Part shown: piece by piece, positions 1-7,480 of the stretch | Position numbering within the stretch: the stretch's first letter is position 1 | Layout of the letters: every line of letters starts with the position of its first letter | Assembly (NCBI GenBank): GCA_946478645.1 | Contig: CAMLCW010000232.1 | Coordinates: 1-8,372 of the forward strand | Length of the DNA: 8,372 nt | Direction: 5' to 3' | From: an uncultured Variovorax sp. | Lineage (GTDB): Bacteria; Pseudomonadota; Gammaproteobacteria; Burkholderiales; Burkholderiaceae | Position numbers and translations under genes: made by a program | The notes under the pieces: generated by a model | Told to the model about the DNA's origin: nothing | Database searches by the model: none | Seen by the model: the letters and a program-made list of their open reading frames with translations, nothing else

Positions 1-1183
<1,183 letters not shown>

Positions 1184-2152
1184 TTAGGTGGCGAGCGTCG
1201 CGGGATCGACGTTCGCGCCACAGACGATCAGGCAGACCTTCTCGCCCGCTTGCGGCCGGTACGCGCCGGTCTGCAATGCCGCGAGCGGCAGTGCGGCGGC
1301 CGGCTCGACGGCGAGCTTCATTTCCTTCCACAGCCACTGCTGGGCGGCGCGGATGGCGTCGTCGGACAGCAGCAGCGCTTGCGGCACGTGCCGCTGCGTG
1401 ATCTCCCACGAGATAGCGCCGATGCGGCGTGCGCCGAGCGAGTCGGCCGCGATGCCGCCCACGTCGACATCGACCGGCTCGCCGGCCTCGCGGGCGCGAA
1501 ACAGCGTTGGCGCGCGCTCGGGCTCCAGCGCGACCACGCGGGCGCGTTGCTCGAACCAGCCGGCCAGGCCACCGATGAGTCCGCCGCCGCCCACGCTCAC
1601 GAGCACCGCATCGGGCAACCCGCCCTGCGTTTCGATCTCGTGGCCGAGCGTGCCGGCGCCGGCCACCACTTCGGGCTGGTCGTAGGCATGGGTGAGCAGC
1701 GCGCCCGTTTCCTTCTGCCGCGCCAGGCAGGCGGCCAGCGCGTCGGGATAGAGTTCGCCGACCACGACCACCTCGGCACCCAGTGCCCGCAGCCGCGCGC
1801 GCTTGGCCTCGGGCGACACGCCGGGCAGGAACACTTGGCAGCGCACGCCGAGCGCCTTGGCGGCCGCTGCGGTGGCAATGCCCGCGTTGCCGCCGGAGGC
1901 GACCACCACGCCGCTGTCGGGAATGTCGTTGGCCAGCAGCCGGTTCATCATGCCGCGCGCCTTGAAGCTGCCGCTCACCTGCAGCTGCTCGAGCTTGAGC
2001 CAGACCTCGGCGCCGGGGGCGTCGACGCCGAGGGCCGGGGCCGGCAGCTTCCACAGCGGGGTTTCGCGCAGGAAGCCGGCCGGGCCGGCGCGCAGCCGGC
2101 TGACGGCGGCTTCGGTATCGAGGCGCCAGTTCGTCGTCGTTGTTGCTTGCAT
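1184..2152 (-). CDS. PLP-dependent serine/threonine dehydratase (ammonia-lyase)
   Basis: Fold-type II PLP enzyme of 322 aa, expected to deaminate L-threonine to 2-oxobutanoate and/or L-serine to pyruvate. The Schiff-base lysine is K64 in SGSFKARG. The cofactor-binding SGGN loop is at 86-89 (ASGGNAG), the phosphate-cradling glycine loop GGGG at 188-191 (SVGGGGLIGG), and the terminal CGANVDP at 311-317 places C311 where serine-dehydratase-type enzymes position a residue near the pyridine nitrogen. The protein ends right after this, so it lacks the C-terminal ACT-like regulatory domain of biosynthetic IlvA (about 500 aa). That fits a short catabolic type not inhibited by isoleucine. The start at 2152 is 2 bases after the ispH stop with no strong Shine-Dalgarno; serS follows after 9 bases. 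Substrate preference, or a racemase activity, cannot be read from sequence, so no symbol is given. Confidence 0.88.
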   Translation of the reverse strand: MQATTTTNWRLDTEAAVSRLRAGPAGFLRETPLWKLPAPALGVDAPGAEVWLKLEQLQVSGSFKARGMMNRLLANDIPDSGVVVASGGNAGIATAAAAKALGVRCQVFLPGVSPEAKRARLRALGAEVVVVGELYPDALAACLARQKETGALLTHAYDQPEVVAGAGTLGHEIETQGGLPDAVLVSVGGGGLIGGLAGWFEQRARVVALEPERAPTLFRAREAGEPVDVDVGGIAADSLGARRIGAISWEITQRHVPQALLLSDDAIRAAQQWLWKEMKLAVEPAAALPLAALQTGAYRPQAGEKVCLIVCGANVDPATLAT

Positions 2153-2154
2153 GT

Positions 2155-3129
2155 TCAGGAGATGTGCCCCGGCGGCGGGATGTCGTCGAGCTTGAGCCCC
2201 TTGGGGAGCGGAAATTTGATGGTTTCCTCGATGCCGTCCATCTTGCGCACCGAGACCGCGCCGAACGCGCGCACGCGATCGATCACGTCGCGCACCAGCA
2301 CCTCGGGTGCCGAGGCGCCGGCCGTGATGCCGATGCGCGTCTTGCCCTCGAACCATTCGGGCTTGAGCTCCTGGGCCGAGTCGACCATGTAGCTCTCGGT
2401 GCCGAGCCGCTCGGCGAGTTCGCGCAGGCGGTTGCTGTTCGAGCTGGTGGGGCTGCCGACCACGATCACCAGGTCGACCTGCGGGCTCATGATCTTGACC
2501 GCGTCCTGGCGGTTCTGCGTGGCGTAGCAGATGTCCTGCTGCTTCGGCTCGCGCACGTTCGGAAAGCGCGCGCGCACGGCGGCTGCGATCTCGGCCGCGT
2601 CGTCGACGCTGAGCGTGGTCTGCGTCACCACCGCGAGCTTCTCCGCCTGCCCGGGCGAGACGCGCGCCACGTCGGCCACGTCTTCCACCAGGTGGATGCC
2701 GCTCGAGAGCTGGCCCATCGTGCCCTCGACTTCGGGATGCCCCTTGTGGCCGATCATGATGAACTCGTAGCCCTCTTTCGCGAGCTTGGCCACCTCGACG
2801 TGCACCTTGGTCACCAGCGGGCAAGTGGCATCGAAGATCTCGAAGCCGCGCTCGCGCGCCTCCTGCTGCACCGCCTTGCTCACGCCGTGGGCGCTGAACA
2901 CCAGCGTGGCGCCGGGCGGCACCTCGGCCAGGTCCTCGATGAAGATCGCGCCCTTGGCCTTGAGCTCGTTGACGACGTAGGTGTTGTGCACGATCTCATG
3001 GCGCACGTAGATCGGCGCGCCGAACTTGGCGATCGCGCGCTCGACGATCTCGATCGCGCGATCCACGCCGGCGCAGAAGCCGCGCGGCTCGGCGAGGAGA
3101 ACTTCCGAGATGGCTGGCGTCGAGGTCAT
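2155..3129 (-). CDS. ispH: 4-hydroxy-3-methylbut-2-enyl diphosphate reductase
   Basis: Iron-sulfur enzyme of the MEP pathway (also called LytB) that reduces HMBPP to isopentenyl and dimethylallyl diphosphate in the cytoplasm. Length 324 aa is normal. All three cluster cysteines are present: C19 in PRGFCAGV, C103 in DATCPLVTKVH and C201 in DICYATQNRQ. The proton-relay/substrate region GHKGHPEVEGT (H131, E133), SSNSNRL (229-235, diphosphate binding) and TAGASAPE (269-276) are intact. The ATG at 3129 shares four bases (ATGA on the coding strand) with the slpA stop, so the two are probably co-translated. The pairing of slpA with ispH is common in proteobacteria. The stop lies 2 bases before the dehydratase start. 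This should be an essential gene unless the organism has another isoprenoid route. Confidence 0.97.
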   Translation of the reverse strand: MTSTPAISEVLLAEPRGFCAGVDRAIEIVERAIAKFGAPIYVRHEIVHNTYVVNELKAKGAIFIEDLAEVPPGATLVFSAHGVSKAVQQEARERGFEIFDATCPLVTKVHVEVAKLAKEGYEFIMIGHKGHPEVEGTMGQLSSGIHLVEDVADVARVSPGQAEKLAVVTQTTLSVDDAAEIAAAVRARFPNVREPKQQDICYATQNRQDAVKIMSPQVDLVIVVGSPTSSNSNRLRELAERLGTESYMVDSAQELKPEWFEGKTRIGITAGASAPEVLVRDVIDRVRAFGAVSVRKMDGIEETIKFPLPKGLKLDDIPPPGHIS

Positions 3130-3569
3130 AGCACGCCGATCAGCTTCACTTCAAACGTCACGGGCTGGCCGGCCAGTGGATGGTTGAAGTCGAAACGCAC
3201 CGCGGTGTCGTTCGACTCGACCACCGCGCCCGCGTAGCTGCCGACGCCGTCGGGCGTGGGGAACTGCACCACGTCGCCGACCGCGTACTGCTCGTCGGGG
3301 TCGCCCATCTGCGCGAGCAGCTTGCGGGCCACCCACTGTTGCATGTCCGGGTTGCGCTCGCCGAAGGCCTCGCCGGCCGGCAGCTCGAAGGTGGTGTGCG
3401 CGCCTTCCTCGAGGCCGATCAGCCGCTGTTCGACGGCCGGCGAGAGTTCGCCGGTTCCGAGCGACAGCGTGGCGGGCTTGTCGGCGAAGGTGTTGATGAT
3501 GTCGCCTGCCGGACCCGAGAGGCGGTAATGCAGGGTCAGGAAAGAGGCGGAAGTCACGACGTGGGACAT
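3126..3569 (-). CDS. slpA: FKBP-type peptidyl-prolyl cis-trans isomerase (SlpA-like)
   Basis: Cytoplasmic prolyl isomerase/chaperone of the SlyD/SlpA branch of FKBPs, 147 aa from ATG 3569 (MSHVVTSASF), close to E. coli SlpA (about 149 aa). Numbering from this start, the N-terminal FKBP half holds LTLHYRLSGPAG and GTGELSPAVEQRLIGLEEG. The inserted-flap (IF) chaperone domain carries AFGERNPDMQQWV and YAVGDVVQFPTPDG. The chain closes with the diagnostic VRFDFNHPLAGQPVTFEV. The His-rich metal-binding tail of SlyD is absent, favouring SlpA. An in-frame TTG at 3594-3596 would add nine residues (SLPTFAAP-), but neither start has a clear Shine-Dalgarno; the ATG fits family length better. First gene of the leftward unit, overlapping ispH by four bases. 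Confidence 0.92.
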   Translation of the reverse strand: MSHVVTSASFLTLHYRLSGPAGDIINTFADKPATLSLGTGELSPAVEQRLIGLEEGAHTTFELPAGEAFGERNPDMQQWVARKLLAQMGDPDEQYAVGDVVQFPTPDGVGSYAGAVVESNDTAVRFDFNHPLAGQPVTFEVKLIGVL

Positions 3570-3691
3570 GGGTGCAGCGAAGGTGGGCAAAGACAAGGTG
3601 GGTGTCCCGATAAACTGGACCGCATTTTAAGGAGCCGGGGCTTCCACCCGCCCTTTCAAGGTTTCCCAAGGTTTCACCCCCGATCTTCCCG
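3570..3691. promoter_or_regulatory. Divergent intergenic region slpA / radC
   Basis: This 122-bp spacer separates the leftward slpA-ispH unit from the rightward radC pair and is the only place for their promoters inside the window. It holds the most AT-rich stretch of the neighbourhood, 3609-3630 (GATAAACTGG ... CATTTTAA). TAAACT at 3611-3616 could be a plus-strand -10 and TAAAAT (complement of 3624-3629) a minus-strand -10. I find no matching -35 at proper spacing for either, the minus-strand TTGAAA at 3654-3659 being 24 bp away, so the assignment is weak. AAGGAG at 3629-3634 resembles a Shine-Dalgarno but has no start codon nearby. Confidence 0.4.
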
Positions 3692-4369
3692 ATGGCATTC
3701 AAGGATCTCCCCGCCCACGCCCGCCCGCGCGAGAAGCTCATCGCGCGCGGCGCCGCGGCGCTGGCCGATGCCGAGCTCCTGGCGCTGCTGCTGCGCACCG
3801 GCGTCGCGGGAAAGAACGTGCTCCAGCTCGCCCAGGAACTGCTCGAGCGCTTCGGTGGGCTCTCGGGGCTGCTGCAGACGGGCGCCGAAGACCTCAAGGC
3901 CGTGAAGGGCATGGGCGGCGATGCCAAGCGCGCCGAGCTCATCGCGGTGCTCGAGCTCGCGCGCCGCGCCATGGCCGAGCGCCTCAAGGAGCGCACGGTG
4001 TTCGATTCGCCCGACAGCGTGAAACAGTACCTGCAGATGCACATCGGCGCACGGCCCTACGAGGTCTTCGCGGTGCTGTTCCTCGATGCGCAGCACCGGC
4101 TGATCGTGCTCGAGGAGCTGTTCCGCGGCACGCTCACCCAGACCAGCGTCTATCCGCGCGAGGTGGTGGTGCGTGCGCTGCACCACCAGGCGGCCGCCGT
4201 GGTGCTGTCGCACAACCACCCGAGCGGCAGCATCGAACCTTCGCGGGCCGACGAGGCGCTCACGCAGACGCTGCGCGCCGCGCTCGCGCTGGTCGACGTG
4301 CGCGTGCTCGACCATGTGATCGTCGGCGCCGGCCAGAGCTGCTCGATGGCCGAGGCGGGGGTACTCTGA
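3692..4369 (+). CDS. radC: RadC family protein (HhH plus JAB/MPN metalloprotease-like domain)
   Basis: Conserved 225-aa protein of the RadC/YsfA-like family. It was historically called a DNA repair protein, but its biochemical role is unsettled. The N-terminal third (residues 1-95) is the UPF0758/helix-hairpin-helix part: [23 protein letters not shown] and the hairpin [13 protein letters not shown] at 71-83. The C-terminal two thirds is an MPN/JAB domain with the zinc-ligand signature SHNHPSG at 173-179 (H174, H176), D187 downstream and E124 as the probable catalytic glutamate, so the JAMM constellation is complete. The start is well fixed: going upstream in frame there is no ATG, GTG, TTG or CTG before the TAA at 3611. 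No Shine-Dalgarno is evident. Its stop TGA overlaps the ATG of the Smr gene by one base. Confidence 0.94.
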   Translation: MAFKDLPAHARPREKLIARGAAALADAELLALLLRTGVAGKNVLQLAQELLERFGGLSGLLQTGAEDLKAVKGMGGDAKRAELIAVLELARRAMAERLKERTVFDSPDSVKQYLQMHIGARPYEVFAVLFLDAQHRLIVLEELFRGTLTQTSVYPREVVVRALHHQAAAVVLSHNHPSGSIEPSRADEALTQTLRAALALVDVRVLDHVIVGAGQSCSMAEAGVL

Positions 4370-5037
4370 TGACGCCGCGCAAGCCGCCCGGCAAGGCGCC
4401 GATCAAGGACTTGGCCGACCTCAAGCAGGTGCAGCGCGCGCTGGCGGAAGCCCGCGAGCGCGAGGCCGCCGAGGCCGCCGCCCGGGCCGCGGCCGAGCGC
4501 AGGCGCGCGGCCGAGAAGGACCTGTTCACGCGTGCCATCGGCGCCACCGAGCCGCTCAAGCGCAAGGCCGCGGTGGCGCTCGCGCCCGTGCCGCCCGCGC
4601 CGATCCCGGTGCAGCACCAGCTCGACGAGCAGCGCGTGCTGCGCGAGTCGCTGTCCGACGAGTTCGACGTGACGACCCTGCTCGACGTCGACGACGCGAT
4701 GAGCTTTCGCCGGCCGGGCATCGGCACCGACGTGACGGCACGGCTGCGCAAGGGCGACTGGACCATCCAGGCGCAAGTCGACCTGCACGGCCTGCGCAGC
4801 GACGAAGCGCGCGAGGCGCTCGGCGGTTTCATCCGCACCGCGTACAAGCAGGGCTTGCGCTGCGTGCGCGTGGTGCACGGCAAGGGGCTGGGCTCGCCGG
4901 GCCGGCAGCCGGTGCTCAAGACCAAGACGCAGCGCTGGCTGATCCAGAAGAACGAGGTGCTGGCCTTCGTGCAGGCCAAGCCGGCCGAAGGCGGCGCGGG
5001 CGCACTGGTCGTGCTGCTGGCGCCCGCGCGCCGCTGA
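4369..5037 (+). CDS. Smr (MutS2 C-terminal-like) domain protein
   Basis: A 222-aa stand-alone Smr protein. Smr domains bind or nick nucleic acids (DNA in MutS2-type proteins, RNA in some others); the substrate here is unknown. Residues 20-52 are an Ala/Glu/Arg-rich, probably helical or coiled-coil segment, followed by a linker with a proline-rich stretch (VPPAPIPV, 74-81) and an acidic pre-domain segment (DEFDVTTLLDVDDAMSF). The Smr domain spans about 134-222, with the substrate-binding DLHG at 138-141 (VDLHGLRSDEA) and the catalytic-type HGKG at 170-173 (VVHGKGLGSPG). Architecture resembles E. coli SmrA/YdaL and SmrB/YfcN. It starts at an ATG sharing one base with the radC stop (TGATG), so both are very likely one operon. 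The start is supported by this overlap and by a G-rich stretch just upstream. Confidence 0.9.
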   Translation: MTPRKPPGKAPIKDLADLKQVQRALAEAREREAAEAAARAAAERRRAAEKDLFTRAIGATEPLKRKAAVALAPVPPAPIPVQHQLDEQRVLRESLSDEFDVTTLLDVDDAMSFRRPGIGTDVTARLRKGDWTIQAQVDLHGLRSDEAREALGGFIRTAYKQGLRCVRVVHGKGLGSPGRQPVLKTKTQRWLIQKNEVLAFVQAKPAEGGAGALVVLLAPARR

Positions 5038-5052
5038 GGCCTCCAGCCTCAG
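5034..5052. terminator. Candidate bidirectional hairpin between convergent genes
   Basis: Perfect 7-bp inverted repeat CTGAGGC - CTCCA - GCCTCAG with a 5-base loop. It lies exactly where the Smr gene (plus) and the flavoprotein reductase gene (minus) converge. The TGA stop of the Smr gene is in the left arm (5035-5037) and the complement of the reductase TGA stop is in the right arm (5049-5051). The stem is short and neither side has a U-tract, so it is at best a weak or factor-assisted terminator. Confidence 0.4.
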
Positions 5053-6272
5053 GCCAAGTGGTTCTTGAGCGGCACGGCCGCATCCGCCACCGCTTCGGGC
5101 GCGGGGCTGCGGCCCGCCTCGAGCAGCTTGCGGCTCATCATGTGGTCGACCGGGGCGTTGACCGATTCCACGCACACCAGCTGGCCATCGACGTAGTGGA
5201 ACAGCGAGAACGCCTCGGGCTTGGGCCCCGCGCGGCGCACGCTCGCGAGCCCCGGCGTGCCTTCGGCGGGCATCAGGCCGGCCATCTGCAGGCGCAGCGC
5301 ACCCTGGTCGGACCAGAACCACGCGACCGCATCGTGCGCGCGCGGCGCGCCGGTGAGCGTGGCCACGGCCGTGCGTGCCTGGTCGTTGGCGTTCTGCACC
5401 GATTCGAGCCGCAGCGCGCGCCCCGCGCGGCGATCGGGAAAGCGCGTGCAGTCGCCCACCGCGAGCACGCCGGGCGCGCTGGTCTGCATGTGGCCGTCAA
5501 CCACGATGCCGTCGGCGCACTCGATGCCGGCCGCCTGCGCCAGCGCGGTCTCGGGCACCGCGCCGATGCCGAGCAGCAGCAGGTCCACGGGCTGCTTCTC
5601 ACCGTCGACCTGCACCGACAGCAGCCGGTCGCCTTCGACCTCGAACGCTCCGGTGCGGGCACCCAGCAAAACCTCGATGCCGGCCGCACGGTGCGTCGCG
5701 AGCACATGGGCCGACAGCTCGGGCGACACCGCGCGGCCGAGCAGCCGCGGCGCGCTCTCGATCACCCGCACCTGCTTGCCGAGTGCACGTGCCGTGGCGG
5801 CCACCTCGAGCCCGATGAAGCCGCCGCCGACGATGGTGACCTGTTCGGCATCGGCCAGCCGCGCGCGCAGGCGATGGGCCTCGTCGGCCGCGCGCAGGCT
5901 GGCCACGTTCTCCAGGCCCGGCGGCAGGTCGGGCATCCGGCGCGCGCGCGTGCCGGTCGCGAGCACCAGGTGTTCCCACGGCAGCACCGCGCCCGAGCGC
6001 AGCACGACGGTGCGCGCCTCGCGGTCGATGGCCACGGCAGCGTCGCCCAGGTGCAGCGTGATGCCGGCCTCGCGGTACCAGTCGAGCGCCTTGTGCGGCT
6101 GAGTGGTTTCCTCGTGGTTCTTGAGAAAAGCCTTGGACAGCGGCGGGCGATGGTAGGGCTCGCAGGCCTCTTCGCAGACCAGGTGCACGCGGGCGCCCTG
6201 CCCGGCTTCGGCGAGTCCGGCGCAGAGCTGGGCCGCGGCGTGGCCGCCGCCGATGATGACGATGGAATTCAT
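5049..6272 (-). CDS. FAD-dependent NAD(P)H oxidoreductase, ferredoxin-reductase type
   Basis: A 407-aa flavoprotein of the pyridine-nucleotide oxidoreductase fold, closest in style to the ferredoxin/rubredoxin/putidaredoxin reductases that pass electrons from NAD(P)H through FAD to a small redox protein. The FAD dinucleotide motif is IIGGGHAA at 6-13, followed by the family signature YHRPPLSKAFL (40-50) and ATGTRARR (105-112). The NAD(P)H Rossmann motif is VGGGFIGLE at 148-156 and the second FAD motif is GVLAVGDCTRFP at 268-279. A C-terminal reductase domain begins near 315 with AWFWSDQ. No CxxC redox disulfide is seen. No ferredoxin, Rieske protein, P450 or dioxygenase gene is visible nearby; instead a truncated haemoglobin ends 44 bases upstream, making it the likeliest partner (inference). 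ATG 6272 puts the FAD motif at the expected N-terminal position; the Shine-Dalgarno is weak. Confidence 0.9.
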   Translation of the reverse strand: MNSIVIIGGGHAAAQLCAGLAEAGQGARVHLVCEEACEPYHRPPLSKAFLKNHEETTQPHKALDWYREAGITLHLGDAAVAIDREARTVVLRSGAVLPWEHLVLATGTRARRMPDLPPGLENVASLRAADEAHRLRARLADAEQVTIVGGGFIGLEVAATARALGKQVRVIESAPRLLGRAVSPELSAHVLATHRAAGIEVLLGARTGAFEVEGDRLLSVQVDGEKQPVDLLLLGIGAVPETALAQAAGIECADGIVVDGHMQTSAPGVLAVGDCTRFPDRRAGRALRLESVQNANDQARTAVATLTGAPRAHDAVAWFWSDQGALRLQMAGLMPAEGTPGLASVRRAGPKPEAFSLFHYVDGQLVCVESVNAPVDHMMSRKLLEAGRSPAPEAVADAAVPLKNHLA

Positions 6273-6316
6273 GGGAGCAAAGTCTTTCTTCGGAAGGGAT
6301 TGTCTCGTTGACGTCG

Positions 6317-6736
6317 TCAGCCGCCGCGGTTGCGCATCCAGTCGGCGGTCTGGAAGAAGGAGTCGCGCAGCCGCGCGCGCAGGCCCTCGGGCACGCCGGT
6401 CTCGCCCATCGCCTGGTCCATGCAGGCAAGCCACTGGTCGCGCTCCTTGATGCCGATGGTGTGACCGCCAATGCTCTGCGGCAGATGGCGCGCGCGCAGC
6501 ATCGGATGGCCGAAGCGGTCGGTGTAGTGCTGCGGCCCGCCGAGCCAGCCGCACAAGAACCAGAACAGGCGCTGGCGCGCGTTGTCGAGCTGGGCGCCGT
6601 GCACCGCGCGCAGCTCGGCGTACGCCGGCTCGAGCTCCATCAGGTCGTAGAAGCGGTCGACCAGCGCCTGCACCGCGGGCTCGCCGCCGATCCACTCGAA
6701 CGGGGTGTCGAAGGGGGGCTTTTCGTGAATCTGCAT
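6317..6736 (-). CDS. Group II truncated haemoglobin (2-on-2 globin)
   Basis: Small haem protein of 139 aa, cytoplasmic, of the TrHb2/GlbO class. Such globins bind O2, NO or related ligands and have been linked to NO detoxification, peroxide chemistry and microaerobic life. Diagnostic features: the TyrB10 candidate Y30 in LVDRFYDLM, the group II signature GHPMLRARH at 76-84 with H84 as proximal haem ligand (F8), and the invariant group II tryptophan (G8) W102 in ERDQWLACMDQAM. WLGGP at 64-68 and YTDRFGHP precede the proximal region as in other group II globins. The ATG at 6736 gives a normal TrHb2 length; the open frame continues upstream but only into the end of the HAD gene. It lies 22 bases after the HAD stop and 44 before the reductase, so co-transcription is likely. 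Ligand and physiological role are not readable. Confidence 0.94.
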   Translation of the reverse strand: MQIHEKPPFDTPFEWIGGEPAVQALVDRFYDLMELEPAYAELRAVHGAQLDNARQRLFWFLCGWLGGPQHYTDRFGHPMLRARHLPQSIGGHTIGIKERDQWLACMDQAMGETGVPEGLRARLRDSFFQTADWMRNRGG

Positions 6737-6758
6737 GGCGCGGAGTATCCCTCGCCGC

Positions 6759-7445
6759 CTATTTCGGCATCGGCGCCATGGAATGCGGAAACCAGCGCGG
6801 CAGGTGGTCCATCGCGCCATGCAGTGAATCGAGCACGTGCAAGGCCTGCGCGAGGATCGCCGCGGGCGGATGCTTGAGGTCGGGCACGATCACCACGCGC
6901 AGGCCCGCGGCCAGTGCGGCCCTGGCGCCGTTCTCGCTGTCCTCGAAGGCCACGCACTGCGACGGATCGACGCCCAGGCGCGAGGCCGCGAGCAGGTAGA
7001 GCGCGGGGTCGGGCTTGGCGCGCGCCACTTCGTCGCCGCCCGCGAACGCGTCGAAGTGATCGAGCACGCCGAGGCTGCCGAGACAGGCCTGGATCTGCGC
7101 GCCGGTGGACGACGATGCAACGGCGCAGCGCGTGCCGCGCGCGCGCAGCGCGCCCAGGAATTCGGCCGCGCCGGGCTTGATGGGAAAGAGCGGAACGCCG
7201 TCAGCGCGCTCCAGCTGCAGGCACTTGCGGACGTGGTCGATGGCGTGCAGGTAGGCCTCTTCGCCACCGAGCAGCGTCCGCAGGATCACCTGCGACTCGG
7301 CCGTGGCCAGGCCCACGCACTGGAGATAGTGGCTCTGCGAAAGCTCGATGTCGAGGGTGCGGGCGGCCTCGATCCAGGCAGCCATGATGGGGCGCTCCGA
7401 ATCGATCAGCAGCCCATCCATGTCGAAGATGGCGGCGGCGAACAT
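6759..7445 (-). CDS. HAD-superfamily hydrolase, beta-phosphoglucomutase/phosphatase-like
   Basis: A 228-aa haloacid-dehalogenase family enzyme, subfamily IA (helical cap type), acting on an unknown phosphorylated metabolite. Motif I is FDMDGLLIDSE with nucleophile D8 and acid/base D10. Motif II is the serine run at 111-113 (VASSST). Motif III lysine is K144 in AKPDPALY. Motif IV is the acidic pair E168-D169 in VAFEDSENGARAA, followed by ALAAGLRVV. The DMDGLLIDSE start and the SSST/KPDP/FEDSENG set resemble phosphoglycolate phosphatase, beta-phosphoglucomutase and sugar-phosphatase relatives (YniC, YcjU), which cannot be told apart by motif. The C-terminus (DHLPRWFPHSM) is somewhat aromatic. 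The ATG at 7445 puts motif I at the N-terminus as expected; no strong Shine-Dalgarno is seen. It sits between the MFS transporter and the globin in the same direction. Confidence 0.9.
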   Translation of the reverse strand: MFAAAIFDMDGLLIDSERPIMAAWIEAARTLDIELSQSHYLQCVGLATAESQVILRTLLGGEEAYLHAIDHVRKCLQLERADGVPLFPIKPGAAEFLGALRARGTRCAVASSSTGAQIQACLGSLGVLDHFDAFAGGDEVARAKPDPALYLLAASRLGVDPSQCVAFEDSENGARAALAAGLRVVIVPDLKHPPAAILAQALHVLDSLHGAMDHLPRWFPHSMAPMPK

Positions 7446-7460
7446 GGCCGCATCTTATGA

Positions 7461-7475
7461 GGGCCCGGGCGGCCC
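7461..7475. other. Short GC hairpin between MFS and HAD genes
   Basis: GGGCC - CGGGC - GGCCC forms a 5-bp stem with a 5-base loop in the 35-bp gap between the MFS stop (7481-7483) and the HAD start (7445). In the leftward transcript it would sit just before the HAD ribosome-binding region. There is no U-tract and in GC-rich DNA such short stems arise by chance, so function is doubtful. Confidence 0.2.
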
Positions 7476-7480
7476 CGCCG

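Noticed and set aside
3030..3063. Repeated GATCGCGCG and the 12-bp palindrome GATCGCGCGATC (3052-3063)
   Set aside because: It lies inside ispH and is explained by codons for the repeated peptide RAI...RAI (DRAIEIVERAIAK); no copies noticed elsewhere in the window.
2140..3237. Long plus-strand open frame opposite ispH
   Set aside because: Antisense to intact ispH, no recognisable domain, composition typical of a shadow frame.
3657..3675. Tandem CAAGGTTTC repeat just upstream of radC
   Set aside because: Only two 9-base copies separated by one base; could be an operator half-site pair but nothing else supports it.
4150..5322. Minus-strand open frame opposite radC and the Smr gene
   Set aside because: Spans the convergent junction and ignores the clear radC and Smr coding signals; low-complexity translation.
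5058..6311. Plus-strand open frame of about 417 codons opposite the flavoprotein reductase
   Set aside because: The minus strand carries a full reductase with all FAD/NAD motifs; the plus-strand product is His/Arg/Gly-rich with no family features.
7130..7155. Alternating GC stretch (GCGCGCGCGCAGCGCG), possible Z-DNA or hairpin
   Set aside because: Inside the HAD coding region encoding LRARGTR; expected in GC-rich coding DNA.
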